Shown: piece by piece, positions 55,101 to 63,589 of the stretch
How the letters are laid out: each line of letters starts with the position of its first letter
Position numbering within the stretch: position 1 is the first letter of the stretch
Assembly: GCF_036687315.1 (NCBI RefSeq)
Contig: NZ_CP144683.1
Location: forward strand, 2,116,001-2,180,000
DNA length: 64,000 nucleotides
From: Sphingopyxis sp. TUF1
GTDB taxonomy: Bacteria > Pseudomonadota > Alphaproteobacteria > Sphingomonadales > Sphingomonadaceae
Reading direction: 5' to 3'
Translations under genes and position numbers: made by a program
Notes under the pieces: model-generated
Databases searched by the model: none
What the model saw: only the letters and a program-made list of their open reading frames with translations
Told to the model about the DNA's origin: nothing

Positions 55101-55118
55101 TACATAGCTAGCTATATA
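55101..55118. promoter_or_regulatory. Palindrome TACATAGCTAGCTATATA before S41 peptidase gene
   Basis: ATAGCTAGCTAT (55104-55115) is perfectly symmetric and extends with one mismatch to 18 bp. It lies 26 bp upstream of the peptidase start and is AT-rich in a GC-rich region. GCTATATA is also found, inverted, just upstream of the MarR gene at 58293-58300. A MarR operator is possible. Confidence 0.45.
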
Positions 55119-55143
55119 AAAACATATTGATCAAGGAGTTTTC

Positions 55144-56067
55144 ATGTCGGTCCTATCTTTTTTGCTCCTGGCGTCGGCGGTGCCCGACTGCCCGAAACAA
55201 GACGAGCTGCTCGCGCGCTTGGCGGCTGCTGTCGATGCACGCTATGTGGTGGAGGAGGATGCGCGCAATATCGGGACTCAGCTCCGTACTTGGCAGAAGG
55301 AAGGGCGTTACCGGACAAGTTGCGGCGACGAAGCGGCCTTCCTCGCGCAGCTCAATCGCGACCTCGACCGTTTCGACGGGCATTTCCACGTCGAACGGGC
55401 GGGTGCAAGCGACGGTGACGACTGGCTGATGGCCTGGCGCGCGGGCTCGAAGGCGGCAAACGCGGGAATCCGTGAGGTTAGCGTGCTCGAGGGGAATATC
55501 GGCTATATTCGCATTGCCAGCTTTTACCCGTGGGACATCGCGCGCGAGAAATATCGTGCGGCATGGGCTCTGCTTGCCGACGCCGACGGGCTGATCATCG
55601 ACCTGCGTCTGAACGGCGGGGGCGACGATGCGCCGGCGGCGCAGATCGTGCGCTCGGCGCTTGGCCCCGACGTGCGGTCGGTTCAGGCGATCGAGCGGCG
55701 CGACGGCACCGCGGCCGAGCCGCTGCCCGACGCCGAGCTGCCGCCGCTGCGCAGCGATATGCCGATCGTCGTGATTGTCGATCGGCGGTCGGCGTCGGCA
55801 TCCGAATTTGTCGCCTACGCGCTCCAGATGGAGAAACGGGCGCTGGTCGTCGGGGCGCGCAGCGCCGGGGCGGCGAACATGTTCGGCGATCCGGTGCCGC
55901 TTGGGCCGGAGTATCAGGCTGTCATCCCCAGCGCGCGGCCCGTCAACCGTATCAGCAAGGATAATTGGGAAGGCAAGGGCGTCCAGCCCGACCGCAGCGG
56001 CGGCGACGATCCGCTGTTCGTCTCGCGGATGCTGATCGCCGCGAAGCAATCGCCGCCCGCGAAGTAA
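55144..56067 (+). CDS. S41 family peptidase (tail-specific/IRBP type)
   Basis: A 307-residue protein with a short hydrophobic N terminus (SVLSFLLLASAVPDC). The tail-specific protease core is present: GNIGYIRIASFYPWDIAREK, ADGLIIDLRLNGGGDDAPAA (family strand then Gly-rich loop), and RRSASASEFVAYALQM, where the second Ser is at the position of the nucleophile, followed by VGARSAGAANMFGDPVPLG. No PDZ domain is seen, and the catalytic Lys region is not clearly recognisable. Probably periplasmic. AAGGAG precedes the ATG. Same-region M28 peptidase and MarR genes follow on the other strand. Confidence 0.83.
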   Translation: MSVLSFLLLASAVPDCPKQDELLARLAAAVDARYVVEEDARNIGTQLRTWQKEGRYRTSCGDEAAFLAQLNRDLDRFDGHFHVERAGASDGDDWLMAWRAGSKAANAGIREVSVLEGNIGYIRIASFYPWDIAREKYRAAWALLADADGLIIDLRLNGGGDDAPAAQIVRSALGPDVRSVQAIERRDGTAAEPLPDAELPPLRSDMPIVVIVDRRSASASEFVAYALQMEKRALVVGARSAGAANMFGDPVPLGPEYQAVIPSARPVNRISKDNWEGKGVQPDRSGGDDPLFVSRMLIAAKQSPPAK

Positions 56068-56103
56068 CGCGAGCGGCCGCGCTTTAGCGAGCGTCCCCAG
56101 TTA

Positions 56104-57729
56104 TCACTCGCGCGGCTTTTTGACGCGCGGCCGGTTGGGGGCAAAACCCTTGGCAAGCGCATCGCCTTCATACCATTCGGGCCGCGGCCCATCGGCGATA
56201 TTAGCCAGCGTGCCTTCGATATAGCGCGCCCAGCGCGCCGCGACGTCCCAGCGGATTGGCAGCGAGGTTTCGTCCGACGGCTTGTGATAGCTGTGCGTTT
56301 CATACGCCGTCCACGCGGGGTGCTCGTCGGCGCCCGTCGCGGGATCGCGCGGGCCGGGGTTGGGAAACAGGACGGGGATGCCCGCGCGCAGGAACGGATA
56401 TTGGTCGCTGAGCGCCAGATTGCCGCGTTCAGGGATCGGGTCGGGCACGTGGCGCGCGCCGATCGACGCTGCCGCCGCCGCCGATGCGGCGCCGAGGTTC
56501 GAATGATCGGCCCCGAGCGCGACGATGTCCTCGAAATCATGCCACGCCATCAGTCCGTCGACGCTGATCGCCGCGACGATCTTGTCGAGCGGTACGGTCG
56601 GGAAGGCCGAAAAATAGTCGGCGCCGATCAGGCCCTTTTCCTCGCCGGTGGTCGCGACGAAGAGGATCGACCGCTTGACGCCCTTCGCGCGCAGCGTCCG
56701 CGCAGCTTCGATCATCACCGCGACGCCGCCGGCATTATCGATCGCGCCATTATAGACGGCATCGCCGTCGACCGGCTTGCCGACGCCGACATGGTCGAGG
56801 TGCGCGAGCACAAGGACATATTCGTCTTTCAACGCCGGATCGGTGCCGGCGAGCAGGCCAACAACGTTGGGCGAGCTGATGTCTTCATGCTGCGAATTGC
56901 GCTTAACGCGGATCGTCGCATCGAGCGGCCGGCCTTTCGGCGCCTTGGTCTCGGCATCGGCGTAGAGGCGGGCAAGATCGATGCCATTGGCCTTGAACAG
57001 GCGGGTCGCCATGACGGGCGAGAGCGAGATCGTGGCCTGCACCGCAGGGGCGTGGCTCGTGTCCGCCGCGCGCCAATGGACTGCGGGAAGCGGGCGGAAC
57101 TGCCGCGTCATATCCCAAGGTGAAAAGCGTTCGCGCGCAGGGCTTTTAATCGTGACGATCGCCGCGGCACCCGCGGCGGCAGCCATGCGCTCCTTTTGCT
57201 GCACCCAGCTGTAATGCGCCCGCAGCGCTCCCGGCAATGAGGGCGGCGCGCCTTCGATCAGGACGACCGCCTTGCCGCGCACGTCGAGACCGCGGTAATC
57301 GTCAAGGCCGAGTTCGGGGGCAGTGATCCCCCAGCCGACAAACACGAGCGGCAGGTTGAGGCTTTCCTGCAGCCGGTATGCGCTGGCGTCGATCGCAACC
57401 GTGTCGCCATTGGCCAGCGGTACCGTTTCGGATCCCATCGTTAGCGACAGATCGGCCGCCAGCAACGTGCGGCGGCGCAGCGGGACGGGTTGAAAATAAC
57501 CCTTGGTCCCGCCCGCTTCGATCCCCGTAGCGAGGAACTGCGCCGCGACATATTCAGCGGCGATGTCGAACCCTTTGGACCCCGTATCGCGGCCCTCCAA
57601 CAGGTCATGCGCCAGAAAGACGGTGTGCGCCTTGACGGCATCGGCCAGCGCGTCGCGCTCGTCGGCGGATGCCGCGAAGGGCAGGAACGCAATGGCGGCT
57701 GCGAGGCTCAAGCGGGAGAGGGCAGGCAT
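56104..57729 (-). CDS. M28 family metallopeptidase, exported
   Basis: A 541-residue zinc aminopeptidase-like protein. Signal peptide MPALSRLSLAAAIAFLPFAA then SADERDALADAVKAH. A protease-associated insert is present around residues 130-220 (VFVGWGITAPELGLDDYRGL, VRGKAVVLIEGAPPS). Zinc ligands are in VLVLAHLDHVGVG (His), VYNGAIDNAGGVAVMIE (bridging Asp), ATTGEEKGLIGADYF (Glu-Glu) and the C-terminal THSYHKPSDE (His). It would hydrolyse peptides in the periplasm. ATG 57729 has AAAGG 7 bp upstream; ATG 57747 is an alternative. MarR gene is just upstream on the same strand, so likely under its control. Confidence 0.9.
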   Translation of the reverse strand: MPALSRLSLAAAIAFLPFAASADERDALADAVKAHTVFLAHDLLEGRDTGSKGFDIAAEYVAAQFLATGIEAGGTKGYFQPVPLRRRTLLAADLSLTMGSETVPLANGDTVAIDASAYRLQESLNLPLVFVGWGITAPELGLDDYRGLDVRGKAVVLIEGAPPSLPGALRAHYSWVQQKERMAAAAGAAAIVTIKSPARERFSPWDMTRQFRPLPAVHWRAADTSHAPAVQATISLSPVMATRLFKANGIDLARLYADAETKAPKGRPLDATIRVKRNSQHEDISSPNVVGLLAGTDPALKDEYVLVLAHLDHVGVGKPVDGDAVYNGAIDNAGGVAVMIEAARTLRAKGVKRSILFVATTGEEKGLIGADYFSAFPTVPLDKIVAAISVDGLMAWHDFEDIVALGADHSNLGAASAAAAASIGARHVPDPIPERGNLALSDQYPFLRAGIPVLFPNPGPRDPATGADEHPAWTAYETHSYHKPSDETSLPIRWDVAARWARYIEGTLANIADGPRPEWYEGDALAKGFAPNRPRVKKPRE

Positions 57730-57805
57730 GGAGGAACCTTTCATCATCAATAAGCAGGGGAGGGGAGAGCGAATTGGGAGCTGCGGCGCGTTCGCGCCGA
57801 GGCGT

Positions 57806-58291
57806 TCAGGTCCTGGGGTCGGCCGGGTCCACTGCTTGTGCGGCGTCGATTCGTTGCCGATAGCCGGCGCGGTCGAGTTGGATCAGCGCGGCGCGCAGCG
57901 TGTCGGAAAGCGACGCGCCGATGTCGGCATCGAGCGAGGCCGCTGCCGCCGCCGTTCGCGCCCAATGGCGCGCGAGATCGTCCTGCAGCGCCAATGCCTT
58001 CTTGCTCAGCGCGACGAGCCGCTCGCGCCCGTCGGTTCCGCGGCGTACATCGACCAGTCCATCCTTGCGCATCGCCGCGAGCGTGTTGGTGATGCTGGGC
58101 TGCGACAATCCCATCGCGCTCACAATTTCGCTTACGCGTGCTTCGCCGCGCGCGGCCAGTAGCCGATAGATCGAGGTATAACGCGGCTTGAACGCAAGCC
58201 CGCTGTCGCGATAGGCCGCCTCGACGTCGCGATCGAGCCGCTCGATCAGCAGCCGCAGAAGCGATCCCAGGGTGAGCGCGCGATAGTCCAT
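57806..58291 (-). CDS. MarR family transcriptional regulator
   Basis: A 161-residue winged helix protein. YTSIYRLLAARGEARVSEIV, then SAMGLSQPSITNTLAAMRKD (recognition helix) and the wing GLVDVRRGTDGRERLVALSK, match MarR regulators. The C-terminal helix (LIQLDRAGYRQRIDAAQ) would dimerise. It is followed on the same strand by the M28 peptidase gene 76 bp downstream and may control it. Just upstream of its start lies ATAG-C-CTAT with the flanking TATATAGC, related to the palindrome at 55101. Ligand unknown. Confidence 0.88.
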   Translation of the reverse strand: MDYRALTLGSLLRLLIERLDRDVEAAYRDSGLAFKPRYTSIYRLLAARGEARVSEIVSAMGLSQPSITNTLAAMRKDGLVDVRRGTDGRERLVALSKKALALQDDLARHWARTAAAAASLDADIGASLSDTLRAALIQLDRAGYRQRIDAAQAVDPADPRT

Positions 58292-58362
58292 TTATATAGC
58301 CTATTATGTAACTGTCCTTCGAGCAAGCCTCTGCGAACGGCACGATTCGGCGATCAGAACCG

Positions 58363-59040
58363 TCATCCCGGCGTCCAGAACGCATCCGTAAGCCCGTGCC
58401 GGGCGAAAAGCGCCTCGATTTCGGCGGTATCGCGCTTGCGCCACGGCTTTGCGACATAGTCGCCGTACCAATCGGCGGCGAAGGACCAAAGCGCCTCCGA
58501 AGTCATCACCGCGCCCCTGGGCAGCGCGTGCCGCCGGCACCAGTCGTCGATGTCGGCTTCGCTGCGAAACGGCTGAAAGGTCGCGCAAGCGTGGATGACA
58601 TTGTCCCACCACTGGCGGACCGGGGTCGACAGGTGGAAGAGGAACGAAGAATTTTCGACCCGGCCGCCGCGGATGCGGACGACAAGCGGTTCGCTCTCGC
58701 CGCCGAGGCGCGTGTGGATGTCGGCGTCGAGGCCCACCGCGGCAACGATTCCCATCGCGCAATAGAGGCAGTTGGCCCACCAGCCGCGTGTCCCCGCCGC
58801 GACCCAGCAGGATCCCGGCGAAAGCGCGAAGGGATGGACCGCCCACGGCGTGTGGCTGTGGGGGTGGAGCAACAGCGAGTGCGACGCCTGCAGCCGGTCG
58901 AGCGAATGTTCGACTTCTTCAACCGTACAGCCGCAGCGCGCCGCGAGATCGGCATTCGCCGGCGCATGGCCAAGCTCGGCAATCGATTGTGTGAGCGCGC
59001 CCCTGACGCGCAAATCCTGTTGCTGCAGCGTGGCTGCCAT
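58363..59040 (-). CDS. Alkylmercury lyase (MerB)-like protein
   Basis: A 225-residue protein. The N-terminal winged helix (ADLAARCGCTVEEVEHSLDR) resembles the MerB N-terminal HTH-like domain. The MerB core follows with WWANCLYCAMGIVAAVGLDA at 87-106, LVVRIRGGRVENSSFLFHLS, and VIHACATFQPFRSEADIDDW at 148-167. By position C91 matches catalytic C96 of MerB, and C152 matches C159; at the place of the Asp (D99 in MerB) the sequence has C94. MerB cleaves C-Hg bonds. No merA, merR or merT is nearby, so a role in mercury resistance is uncertain. Single gene, preceded by a MarR gene on the same strand. Confidence 0.75.
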   Translation of the reverse strand: MAATLQQQDLRVRGALTQSIAELGHAPANADLAARCGCTVEEVEHSLDRLQASHSLLLHPHSHTPWAVHPFALSPGSCWVAAGTRGWWANCLYCAMGIVAAVGLDADIHTRLGGESEPLVVRIRGGRVENSSFLFHLSTPVRQWWDNVIHACATFQPFRSEADIDDWCRRHALPRGAVMTSEALWSFAADWYGDYVAKPWRKRDTAEIEALFARHGLTDAFWTPG

Positions 59041-59324
59041 AGTCGCTCTCCGGTTGAAGATCGCGAGCCGCGCCTCGGCGATCGCGTTGGGATGCGCACG
59101 CTAGCGGGATCGAATCGCGTGAACCAGTTGTCGCGTGCCCGGTGGGCGACGTTCGGCTGTCCCGTTCGACCGTTCGCCGCCACAAGCGCGCATCGAGGGG
59201 GACGGCGCGATCGGCAACCGCCATCGACACCGACCCGTGCGCTGCCGACAAGGTTGCGGCACCGCGAATCCGTTTAGATCGGGGCGCGCGTTTTGCGCGA
59301 CGACATATCAATGGGGAGGTTTGA

Positions 59325-60428
59325 ATGACATTGTTGATGGCGCTTGCCGCGGTTTGCACGCCCGTTGCCGACCTGCCGCCTTCCGCGCAGCAGACCGAGC
59401 TGGGCGCGATCGTCGCGCGGGCCGAGGCGCCGTTCGCGCTTTATGCGCAGCGCGCGGGAAATGCCGACGCGCTGACCGCGGCGGCCGGCATGGCAGACCC
59501 TGCGATGAACCGTGCGATGAGCATCGACACGCCGGTGCGGATCGCCAGCAACACGAAGACCTTTGTCGCCGCGACGGTGCTCCGCCTCTATGAACAGGGC
59601 CGTATTGCGCTCGACGCGCCGATCGCCGGGCTGATCGATCCCGACCTTGCGGCAATCCTGTCCGCCGACGGTTATGATTCGCGCCGGATCACGGTGCGCC
59701 ACCTGCTCAGCCACAGCGCCGGGCTTTACGATCATGGCGGCGATGCGCGCTATGTCGCGGCGATGCTCGCGACGCCGCGCCGCGAATGGACGCGCAAGGA
59801 ACTGGTCGCGCTGATGGCGGAATATGCCGATCCGCAAAGCGCGCCCGGAACGCGCTTTCAATATTCGGACACCGGCTACATTCTGCTCGGCGACATCATC
59901 GAACGGCTGACGGGCCAATCGCTCGCCGCCGCGGTGCGCGAGCAATTGCGCTTCGCCGAGCTGGGCCTTGCCTCGACCTGGTGGGAAACGCTCGAGCCGC
60001 AGCCGGCGTCGGCGCTGCCGCGCGCGCGGCAGCATATCGACGGCCGCGACGTATCGAACGTCCACGCCTCGTTCGATCTTTACGGCGGCGGCGGGCTGGT
60101 GATGTCGGTCCGCGATCTGGCGACACTGTTCGCCGCGCTGTTCGAGGGGCGGGTCTTTGACGATCCCGCCACGCTCGGACTGATGACGGCGAAGGGGCCG
60201 CACGAAGGTGGCGATCGCTATCGTCTCGGTCTTTTTGCGCAGCCGGGAAAGCAGGGCGATATTTTCTCGCACAGCGGCTTCTGGGGCACCGGCGTCTATT
60301 ATGACGTGGCGCAGCGACGCGTTGTCGCGGTCGCAACGACGCGGCAGGAATTTTTCCGCCGCGACATGGTGCCGCTTGCGATGTCGCTGCTCGGCGAGCC
60401 GGGGCGGTGTGTAGTCGGCGCCGATTAG
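59325..60428 (+). CDS. Serine hydrolase of the beta-lactamase/class C family
   Basis: A 367-residue protein with a short N-terminal hydrophobic leader (MTLLMALAAVCTPVADL). The active-site SxxK is in RIASNTKTFVAATVL (Ser and Lys), the YxN-type second motif is seen as FQYSDTGYILLGDII (Tyr-Ser-Asp), and a late HSGFWGTGVYYD provides the HxG-type third motif. This is the pattern of class C beta-lactamase-like and D-aminopeptidase/EstB proteins rather than true AmpC. Substrate unknown. GGGGAGG precedes the ATG at 59325. Same strand as the ArsR gene, 38 bp upstream of it. Confidence 0.85.
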   Translation: MTLLMALAAVCTPVADLPPSAQQTELGAIVARAEAPFALYAQRAGNADALTAAAGMADPAMNRAMSIDTPVRIASNTKTFVAATVLRLYEQGRIALDAPIAGLIDPDLAAILSADGYDSRRITVRHLLSHSAGLYDHGGDARYVAAMLATPRREWTRKELVALMAEYADPQSAPGTRFQYSDTGYILLGDIIERLTGQSLAAAVREQLRFAELGLASTWWETLEPQPASALPRARQHIDGRDVSNVHASFDLYGGGGLVMSVRDLATLFAALFEGRVFDDPATLGLMTAKGPHEGGDRYRLGLFAQPGKQGDIFSHSGFWGTGVYYDVAQRRVVAVATTRQEFFRRDMVPLAMSLLGEPGRCVVGAD

Positions 60429-60466
60429 CGATTGACGCCGCCGATCGTCTGGCATAATTTATCCAA

Positions 60467-60790
60467 ATGGATAAGTGTTTGCACGCGCGTTTTCAGGCGC
60501 TCGGCCATCCGACGCGGCTCGACGTGATCGAACGGCTGCTGCGCGCGCCCGCGACGGTGAGCGACCTCGCAGCCGCCTATTCGATGGCGCTGCCGCCCTT
60601 TACCAAGCATCTGGCGGTGCTCGAACGCGCCGGACTGATCCGTTCGGTGAAGCAGGGGCGGGTCCGGACGTGCCGGATCGAAGCGTCGGCGCTGGCGGAC
60701 ATGGACCGCTGGTTCGCCGATCGCCGGTCGATGTGGAATGCCCGCCTGGACGCGCTTGAGAGCTATTTGAGTGAGAGGAAGGGCCGATGA
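60467..60790 (+). CDS. ArsR family transcriptional regulator
   Basis: A 107-residue winged helix protein. ALGHPTRLDVIERLLRAPAT, SDLAAAYSMALPPFTKHLAVLERAGLIR and the wing VKQGRVRTCRIEASALADMD follow the ArsR pattern; the helix before the wing is the DNA-reader. No typical metal-binding Cys pair (CVC) in helix 4 is evident, so it is unlikely to be a metal sensor of the classical type. Its stop overlaps the next gene by 4 bp, so the two are coupled; similar ArsR-SRPBCC pairs are common. Confidence 0.9.
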   Translation: MDKCLHARFQALGHPTRLDVIERLLRAPATVSDLAAAYSMALPPFTKHLAVLERAGLIRSVKQGRVRTCRIEASALADMDRWFADRRSMWNARLDALESYLSERKGR

Positions 60791-61257
60791 TGAATGTCGC
60801 GCATGACACGCTGGCGTTCGAACGATTGTTCGATGCCACACCCGCCGACCTGTTTCAGGCTTATGCCGATCCCCGGGTGCGCGAGCGTTGGTCCGCACCA
60901 TCGCCGTCCACCGAGGTCCGGATCGACGAGGGCGATTTTTGCACAGGTGGCGAGGAGCGCGGACGCTGCGGCGCCACGGGCGATCTCAGATGGTCGACGC
61001 GCACCTATTATCACCTCGTCGTCCCCGATGCGCTTATCAGCTTCACCGAGGAGCTGCGCGAGGGCGACCAGCTGCTCACCATCGCGCTCGTCACGCTGGA
61101 GATCGCGCCTGCGGACAAGGGCGTCCGGCTGAAACTGACCGATCAGGTCACCTCGCTCGTTGGAGCCGAGGCGATTTCGGGGCATCGCGAGGGATATGCA
61201 AAGGCGCTCGATAATCTGGCGCTCGCGTTATTGCCGAAGCCTGCGGTAGCAGGATGA
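60787..61257 (+). CDS. SRPBCC (AHSA1/START) domain protein
   Basis: A 156-residue protein with the helix-grip fold. FERLFDATPADLFQAYADPR and VRERWSAPSP near the start give the family signature (VWxA/FxAxPExVW pattern), then VPDALISFTEELREGDQLLT and LKLTDQVTSLVGAEAISGHR and the final EGYAKALDNLALAL, as in AHSA1-type proteins that bind hydrophobic ligands. ArsR-SRPBCC pairs are often drug or stress responsive; ligand unknown. The ATG lies within the stop of the ArsR gene. Confidence 0.88.
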   Translation: MMNVAHDTLAFERLFDATPADLFQAYADPRVRERWSAPSPSTEVRIDEGDFCTGGEERGRCGATGDLRWSTRTYYHLVVPDALISFTEELREGDQLLTIALVTLEIAPADKGVRLKLTDQVTSLVGAEAISGHREGYAKALDNLALALLPKPAVAG

Positions 61258-61258
61258 G

Positions 61259-62068
61259 TCACCCCGGCGGCGCCGATTTATTCAGCGAGAAATCCATGGG
61301 GGGCGCCGCTTCGGAAACTTCGAGAGCGGTCCGTACCATGCCCTGGGCGCGGAGCGCGGTCTGGAAACGCGCCATATGCGGCGTTTCGAAATGCGCGCGA
61401 AGCGCGGCTTCGTCGCGCCACCGTTCGGCGAGCACGATCGCCGACGGATGATCCAGATCGCGGCCGACGCGGTAATGGATGCATCCGGGTTCCGATCGCG
61501 TCGCCGCGGCAAGGCGGCGGATTTCATCGATAAAGGCCGGCGAAAAATCTTTGTCGGCAGTCAGCGTTGCGTGGACGATCACCTCGGGCAGCATCGCGGT
61601 ATCGAGCGCAAGGACAGCCTCGATCTCGATCAGCCATTCGGGCCAGGCGAGCGCCGACACGAATAAGAAGGTGCTCGCGGGTGGGCGCGCGGGATCGATA
61701 TACTCGCCGCGCACGCGGTTGACGTGCCGCAGGAGCGCCCGGTCGACATCCTGCCGGCAATAATAGTTGAGCTTCACGATATCGGCGAAACGCCCGCCCG
61801 CCTCGCGCGCGGCGATGTCAAGGTTGCGGAACACCTGTTCGAGCTGGCTGACGAAGTCGCCGGGCGCGACGTGCGTTCCATCGGGCGTGCGCGGCACCTG
61901 TCCCGACAGCCAGATCAGGCGTCCACGCCCTTCGGCGAGATGCGAGAATCCGTTGGCAGGCGGCAGCGACGCCGGGTTGCTGCGAAGCGGCGCCCGCTCG
62001 GCGGCCGAAACCAGCGCAGGGGCGAACAGAAGGGGGGAAGAGGCGAGCAATGTCCGGCGTGCAATCAT
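61259..62068 (-). CDS. Tat-exported RidA-ABM fusion protein
   Basis: A 269-residue protein. Tat signal IARRTLLASSPLLFAPALVS (twin Arg then hydrophobic core) is followed by a RidA/YjgF domain (about 40-155) with LIWLSGQVPRTPDGTHVAPG, VFRNLDIAAREAGGRFADIV and LPEVIVHATL. Residues about 160-260 form an antibiotic-biosynthesis-monooxygenase-like (ABM) domain with EIRRLAAATRSEPGCIHYRV and ALRAHFETPHMARFQTALR. RidA normally hydrolyses reactive enamine/imine intermediates in the cytosol; here it would work in the periplasm. Starts 75 bp from the divergent LysR gene. Function of the pair is unknown. Confidence 0.85.
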   Translation of the reverse strand: MIARRTLLASSPLLFAPALVSAAERAPLRSNPASLPPANGFSHLAEGRGRLIWLSGQVPRTPDGTHVAPGDFVSQLEQVFRNLDIAAREAGGRFADIVKLNYYCRQDVDRALLRHVNRVRGEYIDPARPPASTFLFVSALAWPEWLIEIEAVLALDTAMLPEVIVHATLTADKDFSPAFIDEIRRLAAATRSEPGCIHYRVGRDLDHPSAIVLAERWRDEAALRAHFETPHMARFQTALRAQGMVRTALEVSEAAPPMDFSLNKSAPPG

Positions 62069-62143
62069 CGGAAACTCCTTGGTGGGAGCGCTTCTTTGAT
62101 GATCCCCTCGTCATCGATCAAACTGATTGTTATAATAGATAAT

Positions 62144-63064
62144 ATGCACCAGATGAATTTAGCGAGGATCGATCTCAATCTGCTCGTTGTTCTCGACGCG
62201 CTGCTGACGGAGGCGCATGTCGGGCGCGCGGGTCAGCGCGTCGGCCTCTCGCAGCCCGCGGCCAGCCATGCGCTCGGCCGCCTCCGGATTTTGCTCGGCG
62301 ATCCGCTGCTCGTGCGCTCGGGAACCCGGATGATGCTGACGCCACGCGCCGAAGCGCTTCGCGACCCGCTTCGCGATGCGCTCGATGGCGTCCGGACGGT
62401 CCTCAATCAGGAAAGCTTCGCGCCCGCGACGAGTCGGCGTCACTTCCGGCTGATGCTTCCCGACCCGACCGCGCATCTGCTATTGCCACCGTTGCTCGGA
62501 CGGCTGCAGCGCGAGGCACCGGGGATGATATTGGAAGGACTGGCCTGGCGCGGGCCCGATCTCCTCGACGAAATAGCCCTGTCGAGGATCGACATGATTA
62601 TTACCTCGGTCGAGCGGGAGTGGCCGGGCTTTGACCGGGAAAGCCTTTATATTGACCGCGATGTCGCGGCGGTTCGCGTCGGCCATCCTTTGCGTGCCGA
62701 ACTGGCGATGATCGACGGGCTATGCACCGCGCGCCATGTCGCCGTGGTGGGGGCGGGCGAACGCGCCGATATTCTCGACCAGTGGCTCGCGACCACGCCG
62801 ATCGTCAGGCAGGTGGCGGCCATCGCGCCGAGCTATGTCGCGGCGCTGCGGATTGCCGCGGCTACCGATCTGGTGGCGGTCGTTCCCGAACGACTGGCCC
62901 GCGGCCTGACGACATCGTTCGGGATCGAACTGGTGCCGCTTCCGGTCGATCCCGGCATCGATGCGATGGACCTTCTGTGCCAGAAAAGGTTGCGCGCCGA
63001 CCCGGCGGCCATTTGGCTGAGGCAGCTGCTGGTGGATATTGCGTCCTCGCTGGCGCCTAGTTGA
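62144..63064 (+). CDS. LysR family transcriptional regulator
   Basis: A 306-residue regulator. The winged helix is NLLVVLDALLTEAHVGRAGQ then RVGLSQPAASHALGRLRILL (residues about 11-50) and LLVRSGTRMMLTPRAEAL, the LysR signature. The effector domain begins at about 95 (HFRLMLPDPTAHLLLPPLLG) and is NodD/LinR-like, with ALSRIDMIITSVEREWPGFD. It is divergent from the RidA-ABM fusion gene with a short AT-rich space (TTGTTATAATAGATAATATG, 62127-62146), which may hold the LysR box. Starts ATG 62144 or 62153. Coinducer unknown. Confidence 0.9.
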   Translation: MHQMNLARIDLNLLVVLDALLTEAHVGRAGQRVGLSQPAASHALGRLRILLGDPLLVRSGTRMMLTPRAEALRDPLRDALDGVRTVLNQESFAPATSRRHFRLMLPDPTAHLLLPPLLGRLQREAPGMILEGLAWRGPDLLDEIALSRIDMIITSVEREWPGFDRESLYIDRDVAAVRVGHPLRAELAMIDGLCTARHVAVVGAGERADILDQWLATTPIVRQVAAIAPSYVAALRIAAATDLVAVVPERLARGLTTSFGIELVPLPVDPGIDAMDLLCQKRLRADPAAIWLRQLLVDIASSLAPS

Positions 63065-63383
63065 AATCCGCGGCGAAATCGGCCGCGTCGACCGCGAAAT
63101 GTTCGACCTCGCGCGCCTGCCACAACAGAAAATCCGAATCGAAATCATAATATTTGGCAATAGTTGGCTCGGCGCCCGCGAAGGCGGCGATGGCATCCAT
63201 GTCGCGCCAGAAGGTCAGCATCGTCACTTCGACGACCTGGCCGCGCGCAGAGTGAAGGCACATCGCGGCCAGATTACCGTCGATCGCGCGATAATCGGGA
63301 ATGGCAACCTCGCGCATCAGACGGAGATATTCCGCCGACTGCTCCCGCAACACCATGCCGCTCCAGCGCCTTGCGATCATCAT
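63057..63383 (-). CDS. Small ABM-type (dimeric alpha-beta barrel) protein
   Basis: A 108-residue protein. RRWSGMVLREQSAEYLRLMR, VVEVTMLTFWRDMDAIAAFA and GAEPTIAKYYDFDSDFLLWQ show the pattern of antibiotic-biosynthesis-monooxygenase-like proteins: a strand with W and an F/W, then helix and the Asp/Phe-rich C-terminal strand. It converges on the LysR gene with an 8-bp overlap of the ends. The start is one of three tandem ATG codons (63386, 63383, 63380); AAGGAG suits 63383. Enzyme activity is not clear; some relatives bind heme or polyketides. Confidence 0.78.
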   Translation of the reverse strand: MMIARRWSGMVLREQSAEYLRLMREVAIPDYRAIDGNLAAMCLHSARGQVVEVTMLTFWRDMDAIAAFAGAEPTIAKYYDFDSDFLLWQAREVEHFAVDAADFAADFN

Positions 63384-63589
63384 CATAGCTCCTTGTTTGC
63401 GGCCACCCGGATAGGGCTTCATCGGCGCACGCGAAAGCCAGCAAAGGCGCGAGCAGCCGAAACATCCTGCCAAAGGCAAATATCAGGGTATGGAATCGGG
63501 TGGGAAAGATCGGATCCTGCCGGAGTAGCGGAAATTCCGATTCCGCCCATCCTGTCTTTCTAGGAGAAGCAAAAAGAGGGGGAAGCGAC

